Of a stretch of 64,000 bases of DNA, positions 16,537-25,541 are shown one piece after another (position 1 is the first letter of the stretch; the number at the start of each line of letters is the position of its first letter). The stretch spans positions 1,427,808-1,491,807 of the forward strand of contig JAGTTP010000001.1 in NCBI GenBank assembly GCA_018223365.1. The letters run 5' to 3'. A program made the translations under genes and the position numbers. The stretch is from Clostridiaceae bacterium Marseille-Q4145 (GTDB lineage Bacteria; Bacillota; Clostridia; Lachnospirales; Lachnospiraceae). Below the pieces are notes generated by a model that was not told the origin of the DNA, searched no databases, and saw only the letters and a list, made by a program, of their open reading frames with translations.

Positions 16537-18265
16537 GGAGCCGCGCCTGCGCTTTACTGATGAGGAACGGTCTGACCCTGCACTGGAAAAGCCGATCCGT
16601 AAAGCGGAGAAAGCTGCGGCCAGAGCAGATAAGGCGCAGGCCAATATCCCAAAGAAAAAGGTCAGGCAGACGGTCATCGACCCGGATACCGGAAAAAAGA
16701 CCTCGAAGCTGACCTTTGAGGACAAGAAAAAGCCACCCTCCAAACTTTCTCAAGGGGTCAAGGAAGCTCCCGTCCATCTGGTTGCGGGCAAGCTCCACAA
16801 AGAGATCCGGGAAACAGAACAGGACAATGTGGGCGTGGAAAGCGCCCACAAGTCCGAGGAAGCGGTGGAGACCGGCGCTTATCTGGTGCGGGAGGGCTAT
16901 CGCAGCCACAAGCTGAAGCCGTACCGCAAAGCAGCACAGGCAGAGCGCCAACTGGAAAAGGCAAATGTAAATGTTCTGTACCAGAAATCTTTGCAGGAAA
17001 ATCCCCAGTTTGCCAGCAATCCACTTTCCCGCTGGCAGCAAAAGCAGGCCATCAAAAAGCAGTATGCCGCCGCCAAACATGCCGGTCAGACTGCTGGAAA
17101 TACCGCCCAGGCTGCATCCAAAACAGGAAAAGCCGCAAGGACGGTAAAAGAAAAGGTACAGCAGGCAGGGGCATTCGTCATGCGCCACAAGAAGGGTTTC
17201 CTGATGGCAGGGGTTTTGTTCCTCATTACCTGTATGCTGATGAATACCATGTCCTCCTGCTCCATGATGGCGCAGAGCATCGGTTCCGTTCTCTCCGGCA
17301 CCACCTATCCGTCGGATGACTCGGAAATGCTGGCGGTGGAGGCAGATTATGCAGCCAGAGAAGCCCAGTTGCAGGAGGAAATCGACAACATTGAAAGCAG
17401 TCACCCAGGGTATGACGAGTATCGCTATGACCTTGGTATGATCGGCCATGACCCTCATGAACTGGCGGCATTTCTCTCTGCCGTCTTGCAAGGCTACACC
17501 CGGCAGAGCGCTCAGGCAGAGCTGGCGCGTGTGTTTGCAGCACAGTATCAGCTGACGCTTACTGAGGAAGTGGAGATTCGCTACCGCACGGAGACCTCAA
17601 CCGACCCGGAGACCGGCGAGACCACCTCAGAAGAAGTTCCCTATGAGTATTACATTTTGAATGTGAAACTCGCCAGCAAGCCCATTTCCGCTGTGGTGTC
17701 GGAACTTCTGACCCCGGAGCAGATGAAAATGTATCAGGTTTACCGGCAGACCATGGGCAATAAGCCGCTGTTGTTTGGCGGAGGTTCCCCTGACATGAGC
17801 AATTCTGAGGACTTGACCGGCGTACAGTTCATAAATGGAACTCGCCCCGGCAATCCTCAGCTGGTGGAACTGGCCAAGCGTCAGGTGGGCAATGTGGGCG
17901 GTTATCCCTACTGGAGCTGGTACGGCTTTGACTCCCGTGTGGAATGGTGCGCCTGCTTTGTATCCTGGTGCTATAACCAGGCAGGAAAAAGTGAGCCGCG
18001 CTTTGCAGGCTGTGAGTGGCAAGGTGTTCCGTGGTTCCAGTCTCATGGACAGTGGGGCGCAAGAGGCTATAACAATCTGGCTCCCGGAGATGCAATTTTC
18101 TTTGACTGGGATTTGGATGGGACAGCAGACCATGTGGGTATCGTGATCGGTACGGATGGCAGCCGTGTTTATACCGTGGAGGGAAATTCCGGCGATGCCT
18201 GCAAGATCAAAAGTTATGACCTGAATTATCAAAGTATTAAGGGCTACGGCCTGATGAACTGGTAA
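16529..18265 (+). CDS. CHAP-domain peptidoglycan hydrolase of the transfer apparatus (CD1107-type)
   Basis: A 578-aa membrane-anchored cell-wall hydrolase, analogous to VirB1, that would open peptidoglycan for the mating channel. A basic, Lys/Arg-rich cytoplasmic N-terminus (1-225) leads to one membrane helix (about 227-245), an external stalk, and a C-terminal CHAP/NlpC-like domain (about 445-578) with catalytic Cys in EWCACFVSW, His in DHVGIVIG and a polar residue in VEGNSGD. The start is a TTG at 16529 overlapping the previous stop and following GGGAGAA. The domain looks intact. It is followed 28 bases later by the DUF4315-like gene. Confidence 0.9.
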   Translation: MNKEPRLRFTDEERSDPALEKPIRKAEKAAARADKAQANIPKKKVRQTVIDPDTGKKTSKLTFEDKKKPPSKLSQGVKEAPVHLVAGKLHKEIRETEQDNVGVESAHKSEEAVETGAYLVREGYRSHKLKPYRKAAQAERQLEKANVNVLYQKSLQENPQFASNPLSRWQQKQAIKKQYAAAKHAGQTAGNTAQAASKTGKAARTVKEKVQQAGAFVMRHKKGFLMAGVLFLITCMLMNTMSSCSMMAQSIGSVLSGTTYPSDDSEMLAVEADYAAREAQLQEEIDNIESSHPGYDEYRYDLGMIGHDPHELAAFLSAVLQGYTRQSAQAELARVFAAQYQLTLTEEVEIRYRTETSTDPETGETTSEEVPYEYYILNVKLASKPISAVVSELLTPEQMKMYQVYRQTMGNKPLLFGGGSPDMSNSEDLTGVQFINGTRPGNPQLVELAKRQVGNVGGYPYWSWYGFDSRVEWCACFVSWCYNQAGKSEPRFAGCEWQGVPWFQSHGQWGARGYNNLAPGDAIFFDWDLDGTADHVGIVIGTDGSRVYTVEGNSGDACKIKSYDLNYQSIKGYGLMNW

Positions 18266-18293
18266 CAGACTTTGTGGAAAGGAGTGAACGGTT

Positions 18294-18551
18294 ATGGCAA
18301 AAAATAAAATTGAACGTATCGACCAGGAAATTGAGAAAACCCGTGAGAAGATTGCGGAATATCAGGAAAAGCTCAAGACCCTGGAAGTACAGAAAACGGA
18401 GGCAGAGAATCTGGAAATCGTTCAGATGGTTCGTGCGTTACGCATGACTCCAGCACAGCTGAACGCTATGCTTTCCGGTGGAATGAACCACGGCAGAGAT
18501 ACAGCACTGTCGGAATCAAATAATCAGGAGGTTACCGCTTATGAAGAATAA
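18294..18551 (+). CDS. DUF4315-like small coiled-coil protein
   Basis: An 85-aa protein dominated by a coiled coil (residues 4-45; IERIDQEIEKTREKIAEYQ), followed by a short conserved patch LRMTPAQLNAMLSGG. It matches the small DUF4315 proteins found between the CHAP hydrolase and DUF4366 protein in CTn elements. A GGAG site precedes the ATG. It overlaps the next gene by 11 bases. It is probably cytoplasmic; a scaffold or regulator for the mating apparatus is possible but unproven. Confidence 0.8.
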   Translation: MAKNKIERIDQEIEKTREKIAEYQEKLKTLEVQKTEAENLEIVQMVRALRMTPAQLNAMLSGGMNHGRDTALSESNNQEVTAYEE

Positions 18552-19305
18552 AAGAATTTGCAAAACACTTTCCGCCCTTTGCCTGACAATGGTTGTGGCA
18601 TTTGGATTTACGATCCCTGCTTTCGCACAGGGGTCAGAACAGGCTCCGGCGGCACCGGCAGAGGATTCTACCAATGACAGCAATGTGATTGTGGAAGAAG
18701 CAGAACCGGCACCGGCACTTACACCAGATGGCAATGCCGCTCTGGTGGATGATTTTGGTGGCAATAAGCAGCTCATTACCATTACCACCAAGGCGGGCAA
18801 CTATTTTTACATTTTGATCGACAGGGCTAATGAGGATAAAAAGACTGCTGTTCACTTTCTGAACCAGGTGGATGAAGCGGATTTGATGGCACTGATGGAA
18901 GATGAAAATGTCAAAGAGGAGCCGGCTGCTGTGTGTAGCTGCACGACAAAATGTGAAGCGGGGGCAGTCAATACGGCCTGCCCGGTCTGCGCAACTGATA
19001 AGAGTAAATGTACGGGCAAAGCACCGGAACCTCCGGCAGAAACATCGGAGCCGGAAAAAGAGAAGCCTGCCGGATTGAACCCGGCTGCGCTGGCCCTTTT
19101 GCTGGCTCTGCTTGGTGGCGGTGGCGTATTTGCCTACTTGAAGCTCGTTAAGAATAAGCCTAAGACCAAGGGCAATGACAGTCTGGACGATTATGATTAT
19201 GGAGAGGAAGATTCCGAGGAATGGGAAACAGAGGATGAGGAGTCGGACGAACCGGACGCTGACGGGGGCAGCACAGAAGAAGATGATGAGGACAGTGTGA
19301 AATGA
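18541..19305 (+). CDS. DUF4366-like secreted, membrane-anchored element protein
   Basis: A 254-aa protein with a signal peptide (residues 1-30, ending PAFAQ), an external region, and a C-terminal membrane helix (about 178-200; AALALLLALLGGGGVFAYL) followed by a very acidic cytoplasmic tail (Asp/Glu-rich to the end). The external core NYFYILIDRANEDKKTAVHFLNQV matches the DUF4366 family, which co-occurs with CHAP hydrolases in CTn elements. A Cys-rich insert (CSCTTKCEAGAVNTACPVC) could bind metal or form disulphides. AGGAGG precedes ATG 18541. Likely part of the cell-surface mating apparatus (inference). Confidence 0.85.
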   Translation: MKNKRICKTLSALCLTMVVAFGFTIPAFAQGSEQAPAAPAEDSTNDSNVIVEEAEPAPALTPDGNAALVDDFGGNKQLITITTKAGNYFYILIDRANEDKKTAVHFLNQVDEADLMALMEDENVKEEPAAVCSCTTKCEAGAVNTACPVCATDKSKCTGKAPEPPAETSEPEKEKPAGLNPAALALLLALLGGGGVFAYLKLVKNKPKTKGNDSLDDYDYGEEDSEEWETEDEESDEPDADGGSTEEDDEDSVK

Positions 19306-19505
19306 CCCGTTTCACAGACAGCCCCTATGAACGCATAATGACACGCAGGCCGGAGGGCGGGAAGGAAACTTCCCGTCCTCCCTCTTTGCCCCAAAGCCAC
19401 CCCTGTTATGGCTGCGGGAATTATGGAAGACCCTGCGTAGGTATCTGTCACCGGGAAATGTCCCGATGGCTCAAAGAGAGGAGGAACCATCATGGCTCAA
19501 CATAA
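19302..19505 (+). CDS. Small Cys-rich protein before topoisomerase III
   Basis: A 67-aa basic protein. A compact Cys cluster (CYGCGNYGRPCVGICHREM) could bind a zinc ion. It overlaps the previous gene by four bases (ATGA) and the topoisomerase gene by 14 bases. The frame is conserved in position in related elements, as I recall, but no function is known to me. Coding status is supported mainly by coupling and by the Cys motif. Confidence 0.55.
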   Translation: MTRFTDSPYERIMTRRPEGGKETSRPPSLPQSHPCYGCGNYGRPCVGICHREMSRWLKERRNHHGST

Positions 19506-21600
19506 ATTGGTAATTGCCGAAAAACCATCAGTTGCCCAGAGTTTGGCGGCGGTGATCGGCGCAACCGTCCGTAAGGACGGGTATCTGGAGGGCAACGGCT
19601 GGCGTGTCAGCTGGTGCGTGGGCCACCTGGCCGGTCTTGCGGATGCAGACAGCTATGACCCAAAGTATGCCAAGTGGCGATATGATGATCTGCCTATCCT
19701 GCCGGAACATTGGCAGATGGTGGTGGGAAAAGATAAGAAAAAGCAGTTTGACATTCTCAAAAAGCTGATGAATGCCCCGGATGTGACGGAAGTGGTAAAT
19801 GCCTGTGATGCCGGACGCGAGGGCGAGATGATCTTCCGTAGCGTCTATGAGCTGGCAGGTTGCAAGAAGCCGATGAAAAGGCTCTGGATTTCTTCGATGG
19901 AGGACTCCGCCATAAGGGAAGGCTTTGCAAACCTGCGCCCCGGTGCGGACTATGACGGACTACGGGATGCTGCCCTCTGCCGTGCCAAGGCCGACTGGCT
20001 GGTGGGGATCAATGCGACAAGGCTTTTTTCCGTGCTGTATCACCGCACCCTCAACATCGGGCGCGTGATGTCCCCGACGCTGGCGCTTATTGTTCAGCGA
20101 GAAGCTAAGATCGACACCTTTCAGCCGGTTCCCTTTTATACCGTGGTGCTGGAGCTGCCCGGTCTTACCATATCCGGGGAGCGCATGGCGGATAAGGCCG
20201 CTGCTGAGCAGCTGAAAGAAGCCTGCCAGGGTGCAGCTGTCACGATCAAAAAGGTGGAGTGCAAGGAAAAGTCCGAAAAGCCGCCTGCCCTCTATGACCT
20301 GACTACTCTGCAAAGAGATGCCAATCGCCTGCTTGGATTTACAGCCCAGCAGACCCTGGACTATCTGCAAAGCCTGTATGAAAAGAAGCTCTGCACCTAC
20401 CCCCGTACTGACAGCCGCTATCTGACCGGTGATATGGCAGACAGCCTGCCGGTGTTGGTGAATCTGGTTGCCAATGCTATGCCGTTTCGCAAAGGGATCG
20501 CCATTACCTGTGATCCGCAGACGGTCATCAACGATAAGAAAGTAACCGACCATCACGCAGTAATTCCTACCAGAAATCTCAAGGATGCAGACTTTTCTGC
20601 CCTTCCTGCGGGAGAAAAAGCGGTGCTGGAGCTGGTGGCCCTGCGTCTGCTGTGCGCCGTAGCCCAGCCCCATATCTATTCGGAAACTGTTGTGATTGCA
20701 GCGTGTGCCGATGGGGAGTTTGCCGCCAAAGGAAAAATGGTGAAGCATCCCGGATGGAAAGCACTGGAGGACGCTTACCGTGCCAAAATGAAGGATGCAG
20801 AGCCGAAAAAAGAGGGCGCAGAGAAAGCCCTGCCGGAGCTGACCGAAGGACAGATCCTTTCGGTTGCTGCGGCAATCGTCAAAGAAGGCAAAAGCAATCC
20901 ACCTCAGCACTTTACGGAGGATACCTTATTGTCCGCAATGGAGACTGCCGGAAAAGAGGATATGCCGGAGGAGGCCGAGCGAAAAGGTCTGGGGACACCG
21001 GCCACCCGTGCCGGTATTTTGGAAAAGCTGGTATCTGCCGGTTTTCTGGAACGAAAAAAGAGCAGGAAAACGGTGCAGCTTCTCCCTTCCCACGATGCAG
21101 TTTCCCTTATCACAGTGCTGCCGGAACAACTGCAATCGCCGCTTCTGACTGCCGAGTGGGAGTACCGCCTGGGAGAGATCGAGCGCGGGCAGCTTGCCCC
21201 GGAGGAATTTCTGGCCGGGATCAGCACCATGCTGAAAGATCTGGTGGGGACTTATCAGATCATCAAGGGAACTGAGTACCTGTTCACTCCGCCCCGTGAG
21301 GTGGTGGGCAAATGCCCTCGCTGCGGCGGTGAAGTTGCAGAACTGCAAAAAGGCTTCTTCTGTCAGAATGATTCTTGCAAATTTGCAATCTGGAAAAACA
21401 ACAAATGGTGGGCTGCCAAGAAAAAAGAGCCGACCAAAGCTGTGGTGTCTGCGCTGCTGAACGATGGCTGTGTCCGTGTGACGGGGCTATATTCGGAGAA
21501 AACCGGCAAGACCTACGATGCCACTGTGGTTTTGGAGGACGATGGACAGTATGCCAACTTCAAGCTGGAATTTGATCAGCGGAAAGGAGGTAGCCGATGA
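19492..21600 (+). CDS. topB: DNA topoisomerase III (type IA) of the conjugative element
   Basis: A 702-aa type IA topoisomerase. The TOPRIM domain comes first (VIAEKPSVA at residues 7-15, DAGREGEMIF near 105). The active-site Tyr near 303 is in CTYPRTDSRYL, and a zinc-ribbon remnant (CPRCGGEV, FFCQNDSC) sits near 605-625 with a short C-terminal domain after it. It would relax or decatenate DNA during transfer or replication of the element. GGAGGAACC precedes ATG 19492. The length and motifs indicate an active enzyme. A relic of a second copy lies at 36495. Confidence 0.95.
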   Translation: MAQHKLVIAEKPSVAQSLAAVIGATVRKDGYLEGNGWRVSWCVGHLAGLADADSYDPKYAKWRYDDLPILPEHWQMVVGKDKKKQFDILKKLMNAPDVTEVVNACDAGREGEMIFRSVYELAGCKKPMKRLWISSMEDSAIREGFANLRPGADYDGLRDAALCRAKADWLVGINATRLFSVLYHRTLNIGRVMSPTLALIVQREAKIDTFQPVPFYTVVLELPGLTISGERMADKAAAEQLKEACQGAAVTIKKVECKEKSEKPPALYDLTTLQRDANRLLGFTAQQTLDYLQSLYEKKLCTYPRTDSRYLTGDMADSLPVLVNLVANAMPFRKGIAITCDPQTVINDKKVTDHHAVIPTRNLKDADFSALPAGEKAVLELVALRLLCAVAQPHIYSETVVIAACADGEFAAKGKMVKHPGWKALEDAYRAKMKDAEPKKEGAEKALPELTEGQILSVAAAIVKEGKSNPPQHFTEDTLLSAMETAGKEDMPEEAERKGLGTPATRAGILEKLVSAGFLERKKSRKTVQLLPSHDAVSLITVLPEQLQSPLLTAEWEYRLGEIERGQLAPEEFLAGISTMLKDLVGTYQIIKGTEYLFTPPREVVGKCPRCGGEVAELQKGFFCQNDSCKFAIWKNNKWWAAKKKEPTKAVVSALLNDGCVRVTGLYSEKTGKTYDATVVLEDDGQYANFKLEFDQRKGGSR

Positions 21601-21875
21601 AGCTCTCTTTAGTGGAACGGGAAACCATTCTCCTCTATAACCAGGCAGAACCAATGGCTGAGGTCTACACCCACGATCCCCGCCTGATGGAGAAGCTGGA
21701 ACTGCTGGCAAAAAAGCACCCCGACCAGATCACCCGAAAGGACGCCCATAACTTTACCGTCCCCAAGCGATGTGTATCAGTCCGGGAGCCATACAGCGCC
21801 GAGCGCCGCAAAGCTGCCAGTGAGCGAGCAAAAGCCGCCGGATACCAGCCCCCTGTGAAAAAGTCCGGCAGTTAA
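21597..21875 (+). CDS. Small conserved element protein after topoisomerase III
   Basis: A 92-aa basic protein overlapping the topoisomerase stop by four bases (ATGA) and followed 6 bases later by the primase/ArdC gene. The central motif VYTHDPRLMEKLELLAKKHPDQI and the ending PKRCVSVREPYSAERRKAASERAKAAG are typical of a short family located here in CTn elements. No metal or catalytic motif is seen. It may bind nucleic acid given its charge (guess). Confidence 0.7.
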   Translation: MKLSLVERETILLYNQAEPMAEVYTHDPRLMEKLELLAKKHPDQITRKDAHNFTVPKRCVSVREPYSAERRKAASERAKAAGYQPPVKKSGS

Positions 21876-21881
21876 AGGCAC

Positions 21882-23924
21882 ATGGCAGAGAATGTATTTG
21901 AAGCGGTCAAGCAGTCGGTCAGCACCAGAGAAGCGGCAGCGTTTTATGGGATCGAGGTCAAACGAAATGGTATGGCCTGCTGTCCCTTTCACGATGATAA
22001 GAACCCCAGCATGAAGGTAGACCAGCGGTTCCACTGCTTTGGTTGCGGTGCAGATGGGGATGTGATCGACTTTACCGCAAAGCTCTTTAACCTCTCCCCA
22101 AAAGAAGCGACGGAGAAACTGGCACAGGACTTTGGCCTGATCTATGACAGTCAGGCCCCGCCTCGCAGGAGATATGTCCGGCAAAAAACCGAGGCACAGA
22201 AGTTTCGGGAGGATCGACAGCGCTGTTATCGCGTACTGTCCGATTACTACTATCTGCTGAAAAAATGGGAAGCCGACCGTTCTCCCAGGACACCGGAGGA
22301 AGAACCGCACCCCCGTTTTGTGGAAGCAATCCAGAAGAAAGCCTATGTAGAATACCTGCTGGACCTTTTTCTTTATGAAAGTGAAGAAGAACAAAAGGCA
22401 TGGATTGCAGAACACACAGCAGAAATCACACACTTGGAAAGGAGATTGAAAATCATGGCTGAGAACAAACCCACCAACCGAGAACGGCTAAGGGAAATCA
22501 CAGATGGCATCGAGCAGGGCATCAAAGAACTGTTTGAGAGTGAAAAGTATATGCGCTATCTGTCCGTCATGTCCCGCTTCCACCGCTATTCGGTAAACAA
22601 CACCATGCTCATCTATATGCAGAAGCCGGACGCCACATTGGTAGCCGGATACAATAAGTGGAAAGACCAGTTTGAGCGTCATGTAAAAAAGGGCGAGCAT
22701 GGCATTACCATCATCGCTCCCACACCGTATAAGAAGAAAATCGAGGAGCAGAAGCTGGACCCAGATACCAAGGCTCCGATTCTGGATAAAGACGGAAAGA
22801 TCGTCACAGAGGAAAAAGAAATCGAGATTCCCATGTTTCGCCCTGTCAAGGTCTTTGATGTGAGCCAGACCGACGGGAAACCTTTGCCGGAGCTTGCATC
22901 ATCCCTTTCCGGCAATGTGCCAAATTATGAGGCATTCATGGAGGCCCTGCGCCGCAGCGCACCGGTGCCGATTACTTTTGAAGCAATGGCCGCTGATACG
23001 GACGGCTATTTTTCTGCTGATCATCAGAAAATTGCCATTCGTCAGGGTATGAGTGAGGTTCAGACGGTTTCAGCCACAGTACACGAGATTGCCCACAGCA
23101 AGCTCCATGACCCTAAAAAATATGAAATGCTACCGTCATGGAAGGTTGTGCAGGAGAGTGAAGGTGGAACCAAACATGATTTCAAGTTGGATTTTGCCAC
23201 AGAAAAAGAAGCCGAACAGTTTGCTTCTGATATGGATTGGCGTTATGTGGACGAAAATCAGTTTGAATGGCGCCTTGCAGTTGAGGAAGATCCAACCGCA
23301 GAAAAACAGGCAATCAAAAACCGCCACACGGAGGAAGTGGAGGCTGAAAGCATCTCCTATGCGGTCTGCAAGTATTTTGGCATCGAGACTGGAGAAAACA
23401 GCTTCGGCTATATTGCAAGCTGGAGCCAGGGCAAAGAGCTGAAAGAGCTGAGAGCCAGTTTGGAGACCATCAACAAAACCTCCGGCACTTTGATCTCCGA
23501 CATTGAGCGCCACTATAAGGAAATCTGCAAAGAGCGCGGAATCGACCCTCATGCAAAGGTAGAGCCGGAACCCGCCCCGATAGAGCAGCCAGAAGATGCC
23601 GCTAAGGTATCTGATAGACAGCAGACCGGCGATCTGACCTACTATGTAGCAGAGTGCATGGAATTTCCAAACCTCGGAGAATACCACGATAACCTGTCTT
23701 TGGAGGAAGCAATCCGCATTTATCAGGAGATTCCGGCAGAACGAATGAACGGGATCAAGGGCATTGGTTTTGAGCTGAAAGACGGAAGCGACTATGAAGG
23801 ACCTTTTCCGATTTTGACCGGCCAGACCATTGACCTGGACACCATCCAGGCAATCGACTATTACCGTGATAATCCTCTGGTGCAAAAAGTGGTAAGCCTA
23901 ATCCGTAAGCTTATTGCCCCTTAA
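21882..23924 (+). CDS. CHC2 zinc finger - ArdC/metallopeptidase - YodL-like fusion protein
   Basis: A 680-aa protein. Residues 1-80 are a DnaG-type CHC2 zinc finger (CPFH...CFGC). From about 195 an ArdC-type ssDNA-binding domain (RYSVNNTMLIYMQKP) leads to a metallopeptidase motif HEIAH near 400. A C-terminal YodL-like domain (LTYYVAECMEFPNLGEYHDNLS) is at about 585-670. Elsewhere the first part and the rest are usually separate genes; an internal ATG at 22455 behind AAAGGAGA would allow the ArdC part to be made alone. The protein stops soon after NPLVQK, where relatives continue, so the end is probably cut. It may protect or prime incoming single-stranded DNA (inference). Confidence 0.8.
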   Translation: MAENVFEAVKQSVSTREAAAFYGIEVKRNGMACCPFHDDKNPSMKVDQRFHCFGCGADGDVIDFTAKLFNLSPKEATEKLAQDFGLIYDSQAPPRRRYVRQKTEAQKFREDRQRCYRVLSDYYYLLKKWEADRSPRTPEEEPHPRFVEAIQKKAYVEYLLDLFLYESEEEQKAWIAEHTAEITHLERRLKIMAENKPTNRERLREITDGIEQGIKELFESEKYMRYLSVMSRFHRYSVNNTMLIYMQKPDATLVAGYNKWKDQFERHVKKGEHGITIIAPTPYKKKIEEQKLDPDTKAPILDKDGKIVTEEKEIEIPMFRPVKVFDVSQTDGKPLPELASSLSGNVPNYEAFMEALRRSAPVPITFEAMAADTDGYFSADHQKIAIRQGMSEVQTVSATVHEIAHSKLHDPKKYEMLPSWKVVQESEGGTKHDFKLDFATEKEAEQFASDMDWRYVDENQFEWRLAVEEDPTAEKQAIKNRHTEEVEAESISYAVCKYFGIETGENSFGYIASWSQGKELKELRASLETINKTSGTLISDIERHYKEICKERGIDPHAKVEPEPAPIEQPEDAAKVSDRQQTGDLTYYVAECMEFPNLGEYHDNLSLEEAIRIYQEIPAERMNGIKGIGFELKDGSDYEGPFPILTGQTIDLDTIQAIDYYRDNPLVQKVVSLIRKLIAP

Positions 23925-23993
23925 TTATCATAGAAGAATCTTATTTAAAGAGATTTTCTCATACACTCGAGGAAACGCGTTCCCTGTTTGATT

Positions 23994-24428
23994 TTAACAT
24001 CGGTCTGGATTTTCTTTCATAAAGATAAATTTTGCTACAGAGCGGTCATATGTTTTAATGTGTCCAAACAGCCAGTCGATCACATTTTTCTGCACAAGTT
24101 CACTGAACCGATCTGTTGGTCCTTCATAATCCTGAAGGTATTCATGCAGTTCCTGAATTGTCTTTTTAAATTCTTCATGTTTTTCGTGATGTTTTTCGCG
24201 CTCAGGATAACCGGCTTTTTCCTGAAGCTTTTCCTCATCTTTGAAATGAAAGTCAGTATACTCATCCAGATAATCCAGCATTTTGATCGCTTTTACCTTG
24301 CTATCGCCATTTTGACAGGCAGTTACAAAGTTCTGGATACGGTCGATCAATTCTTTATGCTGGGCATCAATCGTTTTATTTCCTGTTACTAAATTGTCAT
24401 CAAAGGTAATCTTTAAATCGTTAGTCAT
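23994..24428 (-). CDS. Bacteriohemerythrin
   Basis: A 144-aa four-helix bundle with a di-iron site that binds oxygen. The ligand pattern is visible: His in DAQHKELID, His/Glu in HFKDEEKLQ, His-x3-His in EKHHEKHEEF and the C-terminal HIKTYD. The protein is single-domain and cytoplasmic, probably for oxygen or iron handling in an anaerobe. It lies 76 bases downstream of rubredoxin on the same strand, with which it should be co-transcribed from the promoter near 24765. The sequence is AT-richer than the conjugative block to its left, so it is a different cargo or chromosome. Confidence 0.92.
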   Translation of the reverse strand: MTNDLKITFDDNLVTGNKTIDAQHKELIDRIQNFVTACQNGDSKVKAIKMLDYLDEYTDFHFKDEEKLQEKAGYPEREKHHEKHEEFKKTIQELHEYLQDYEGPTDRFSELVQKNVIDWLFGHIKTYDRSVAKFIFMKENPDRC

Positions 24429-24504
24429 AATCTGGTCTCCATTTCTTTAATATGTTCTCTTGGTATCTTTTAGTGTCTGTCAGCCTTGCATCTGCATTTT
24501 CTGT

Positions 24505-24669
24505 TTAGTCTTCTACTGGAACAAAAACATCTTTTCCTAATCCGCAAATCGGGCATACCCAGTCATCTGGAATATCCTCAAATGCAGTTCCTGGAGCGAT
24601 ACCTCCGTCTGGATCTCCTGCTGTCGGATCATAAATATATCCACATGGTTCACATTCATATTTTTTCAT
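24505..24669 (-). CDS. Rubredoxin
   Basis: A 54-aa one-iron electron carrier. Translation of the minus strand gives MKKYECEPCGYIYDP at the start and DDWVCPICGLGKDVF near the end, i.e. two CxxC iron knuckles with the standard spacing and length of clostridial rubredoxins. The start at 24669 is chosen over an ATG six bases upstream because GGAG then lies at 9 bases. It is the first gene of a pair with hemerythrin, a combination that suggests oxygen or peroxide detoxification. A sigma-A promoter and a PerR/Fur-like box lie upstream. Confidence 0.95.
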   Translation of the reverse strand: MKKYECEPCGYIYDPTAGDPDGGIAPGTAFEDIPDDWVCPICGLGKDVFVPVED

Positions 24670-24761
24670 GGTCATTTTCTCCTTTTCATGGTTGATTTAT
24701 TTTTGTTATAAGAATCTCACTGAATTTTTCAGCGTTTTGTTTCTTTGTTATGTATGTCTGT

Positions 24762-24808
24762 ATTATACATGATAATTCCACTTTTGTCAATAATAGTAAT
24801 CATTATTA
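24762..24808 (-). promoter_or_regulatory. Sigma-A promoter with PerR/Fur-like box for rubredoxin-hemerythrin
   Basis: On the minus strand TTGACA (24790-24785), a 17-base spacer and TATAAT (24767-24762) make a consensus promoter. Directly upstream is TAATAATGATTACTA (24808-24794), a 7-1-7 near-palindrome close to the PerR/Fur type (compare TTATAATNATTATAA). A repressor or activator sensing peroxide or iron is inferred. Confidence 0.7.
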
Positions 24809-25503
24809 GTATTAAATATTTTAAATCAAGTAATATCTGACTAAAATGTAATGCAAAAGGATGGTTCTACACTATTTCTGAAAATCTAACAGTAAATGGA
24901 TCTTTCTCATGTGCATCATCTATTATCTTATATGAATTTTCCATATATCCTCCAAATCAAGAATTACTATGTAGAGGGCACCATGCACGAGAAGCCTTTC
25001 CTTATTATGTTGCTCAGCGCCAAGCAGGAAACATCTCAACTGCTCGGAGAGGATGCGGAGAATCGGCAGGCGCGGCAGATGATCATGCGGCGAAGGAGTA
25101 CGGAGCAACTTAAAAGGTCTCACCTTAAAACGGATCGATGCAAGATTGAACGTTAATGATAGCGCAAAAGCAGTAGTATTATGTGAATACGTCATTCATG
25201 TTGTGCGAATTTCTGTTCTTCTCCTTGCAATCACCCTATCTGTGCAATATGAAACAAAATGGGTATCAGAACGCAGCGTTTGGATGCTTCGTTCTGATGC
25301 CCTTTTACGATATAGTTTCTTTTACAGCGGCGACAACGATTACCGGAATTCCGTCGTCTCTTTCTGCAACACTGCACTCCTTTTGATTAGCGATTTTTTC
25401 TCCACACCCCTTGCAAAACAGAAAGAGGCATGATATAACATGACCAGAAGAACCGAAATGGTACGGGTGTACGGCGCTTGTAGGGAGCTATTTGAATAAT
25501 CAG
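24809..25503. other. Gene-free stretch between hemerythrin locus and methyltransferase operon
   Basis: No confident gene is visible. A frame at 24896-25156 (86 aa) starts without a ribosome site and has no known motif, though its basic end could be a relic. On the minus strand, about 25450 to 25320, a frame reads FCKGCGEKIANQKEC without a usable start; it looks like a degraded zinc-ribbon protein. Confidence 0.4.
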
Positions 25504-25527
25504 AAAGGCCGCAGAAATGCGGCTTTT
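25504..25527 (+). terminator. Short terminator-like hairpin before the methyltransferase operon
   Basis: GCCGCA (25508-25513) and TGCGGC (25518-25523) close a GAAA tetraloop, extended by A-G/T pairs and followed by TTTT. Confidence 0.6.
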
Positions 25528-25541
25528 CCAAGACATGTAGG

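Larger units (their letters stand above)
10075..23924 (+). mobile_element. Decayed Tn1549/CTn-type conjugative element (par to primase/ArdC)
   Basis: Gene order ParA, ParB, RepA-like, PrgI remnant, VirB4, CHAP hydrolase, DUF4315-like, DUF4366-like, topoisomerase III, CHC2/ArdC matches the backbone of Firmicute conjugative elements. Relaxase, TcpA/VirD4 coupling ATPase and the VirB6-like membrane proteins, normally between RepA and PrgI, are absent, and PrgI survives only as its C-terminus. The last gene also looks shortened. I infer a relic that could move only with help. The limits given are those of recognised genes, not of mapped attachment sites. Confidence 0.75.

Noticed and set aside
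19960..20910. Minus-strand open frame of 316 codons
   Set aside because: Antisense to topoisomerase III; no start signal and no recognisable domain.
24896..25156. Possible 86-aa gene near the hemerythrin locus
   Set aside because: Start without ribosome site and sequence without known motif; could be a relic.
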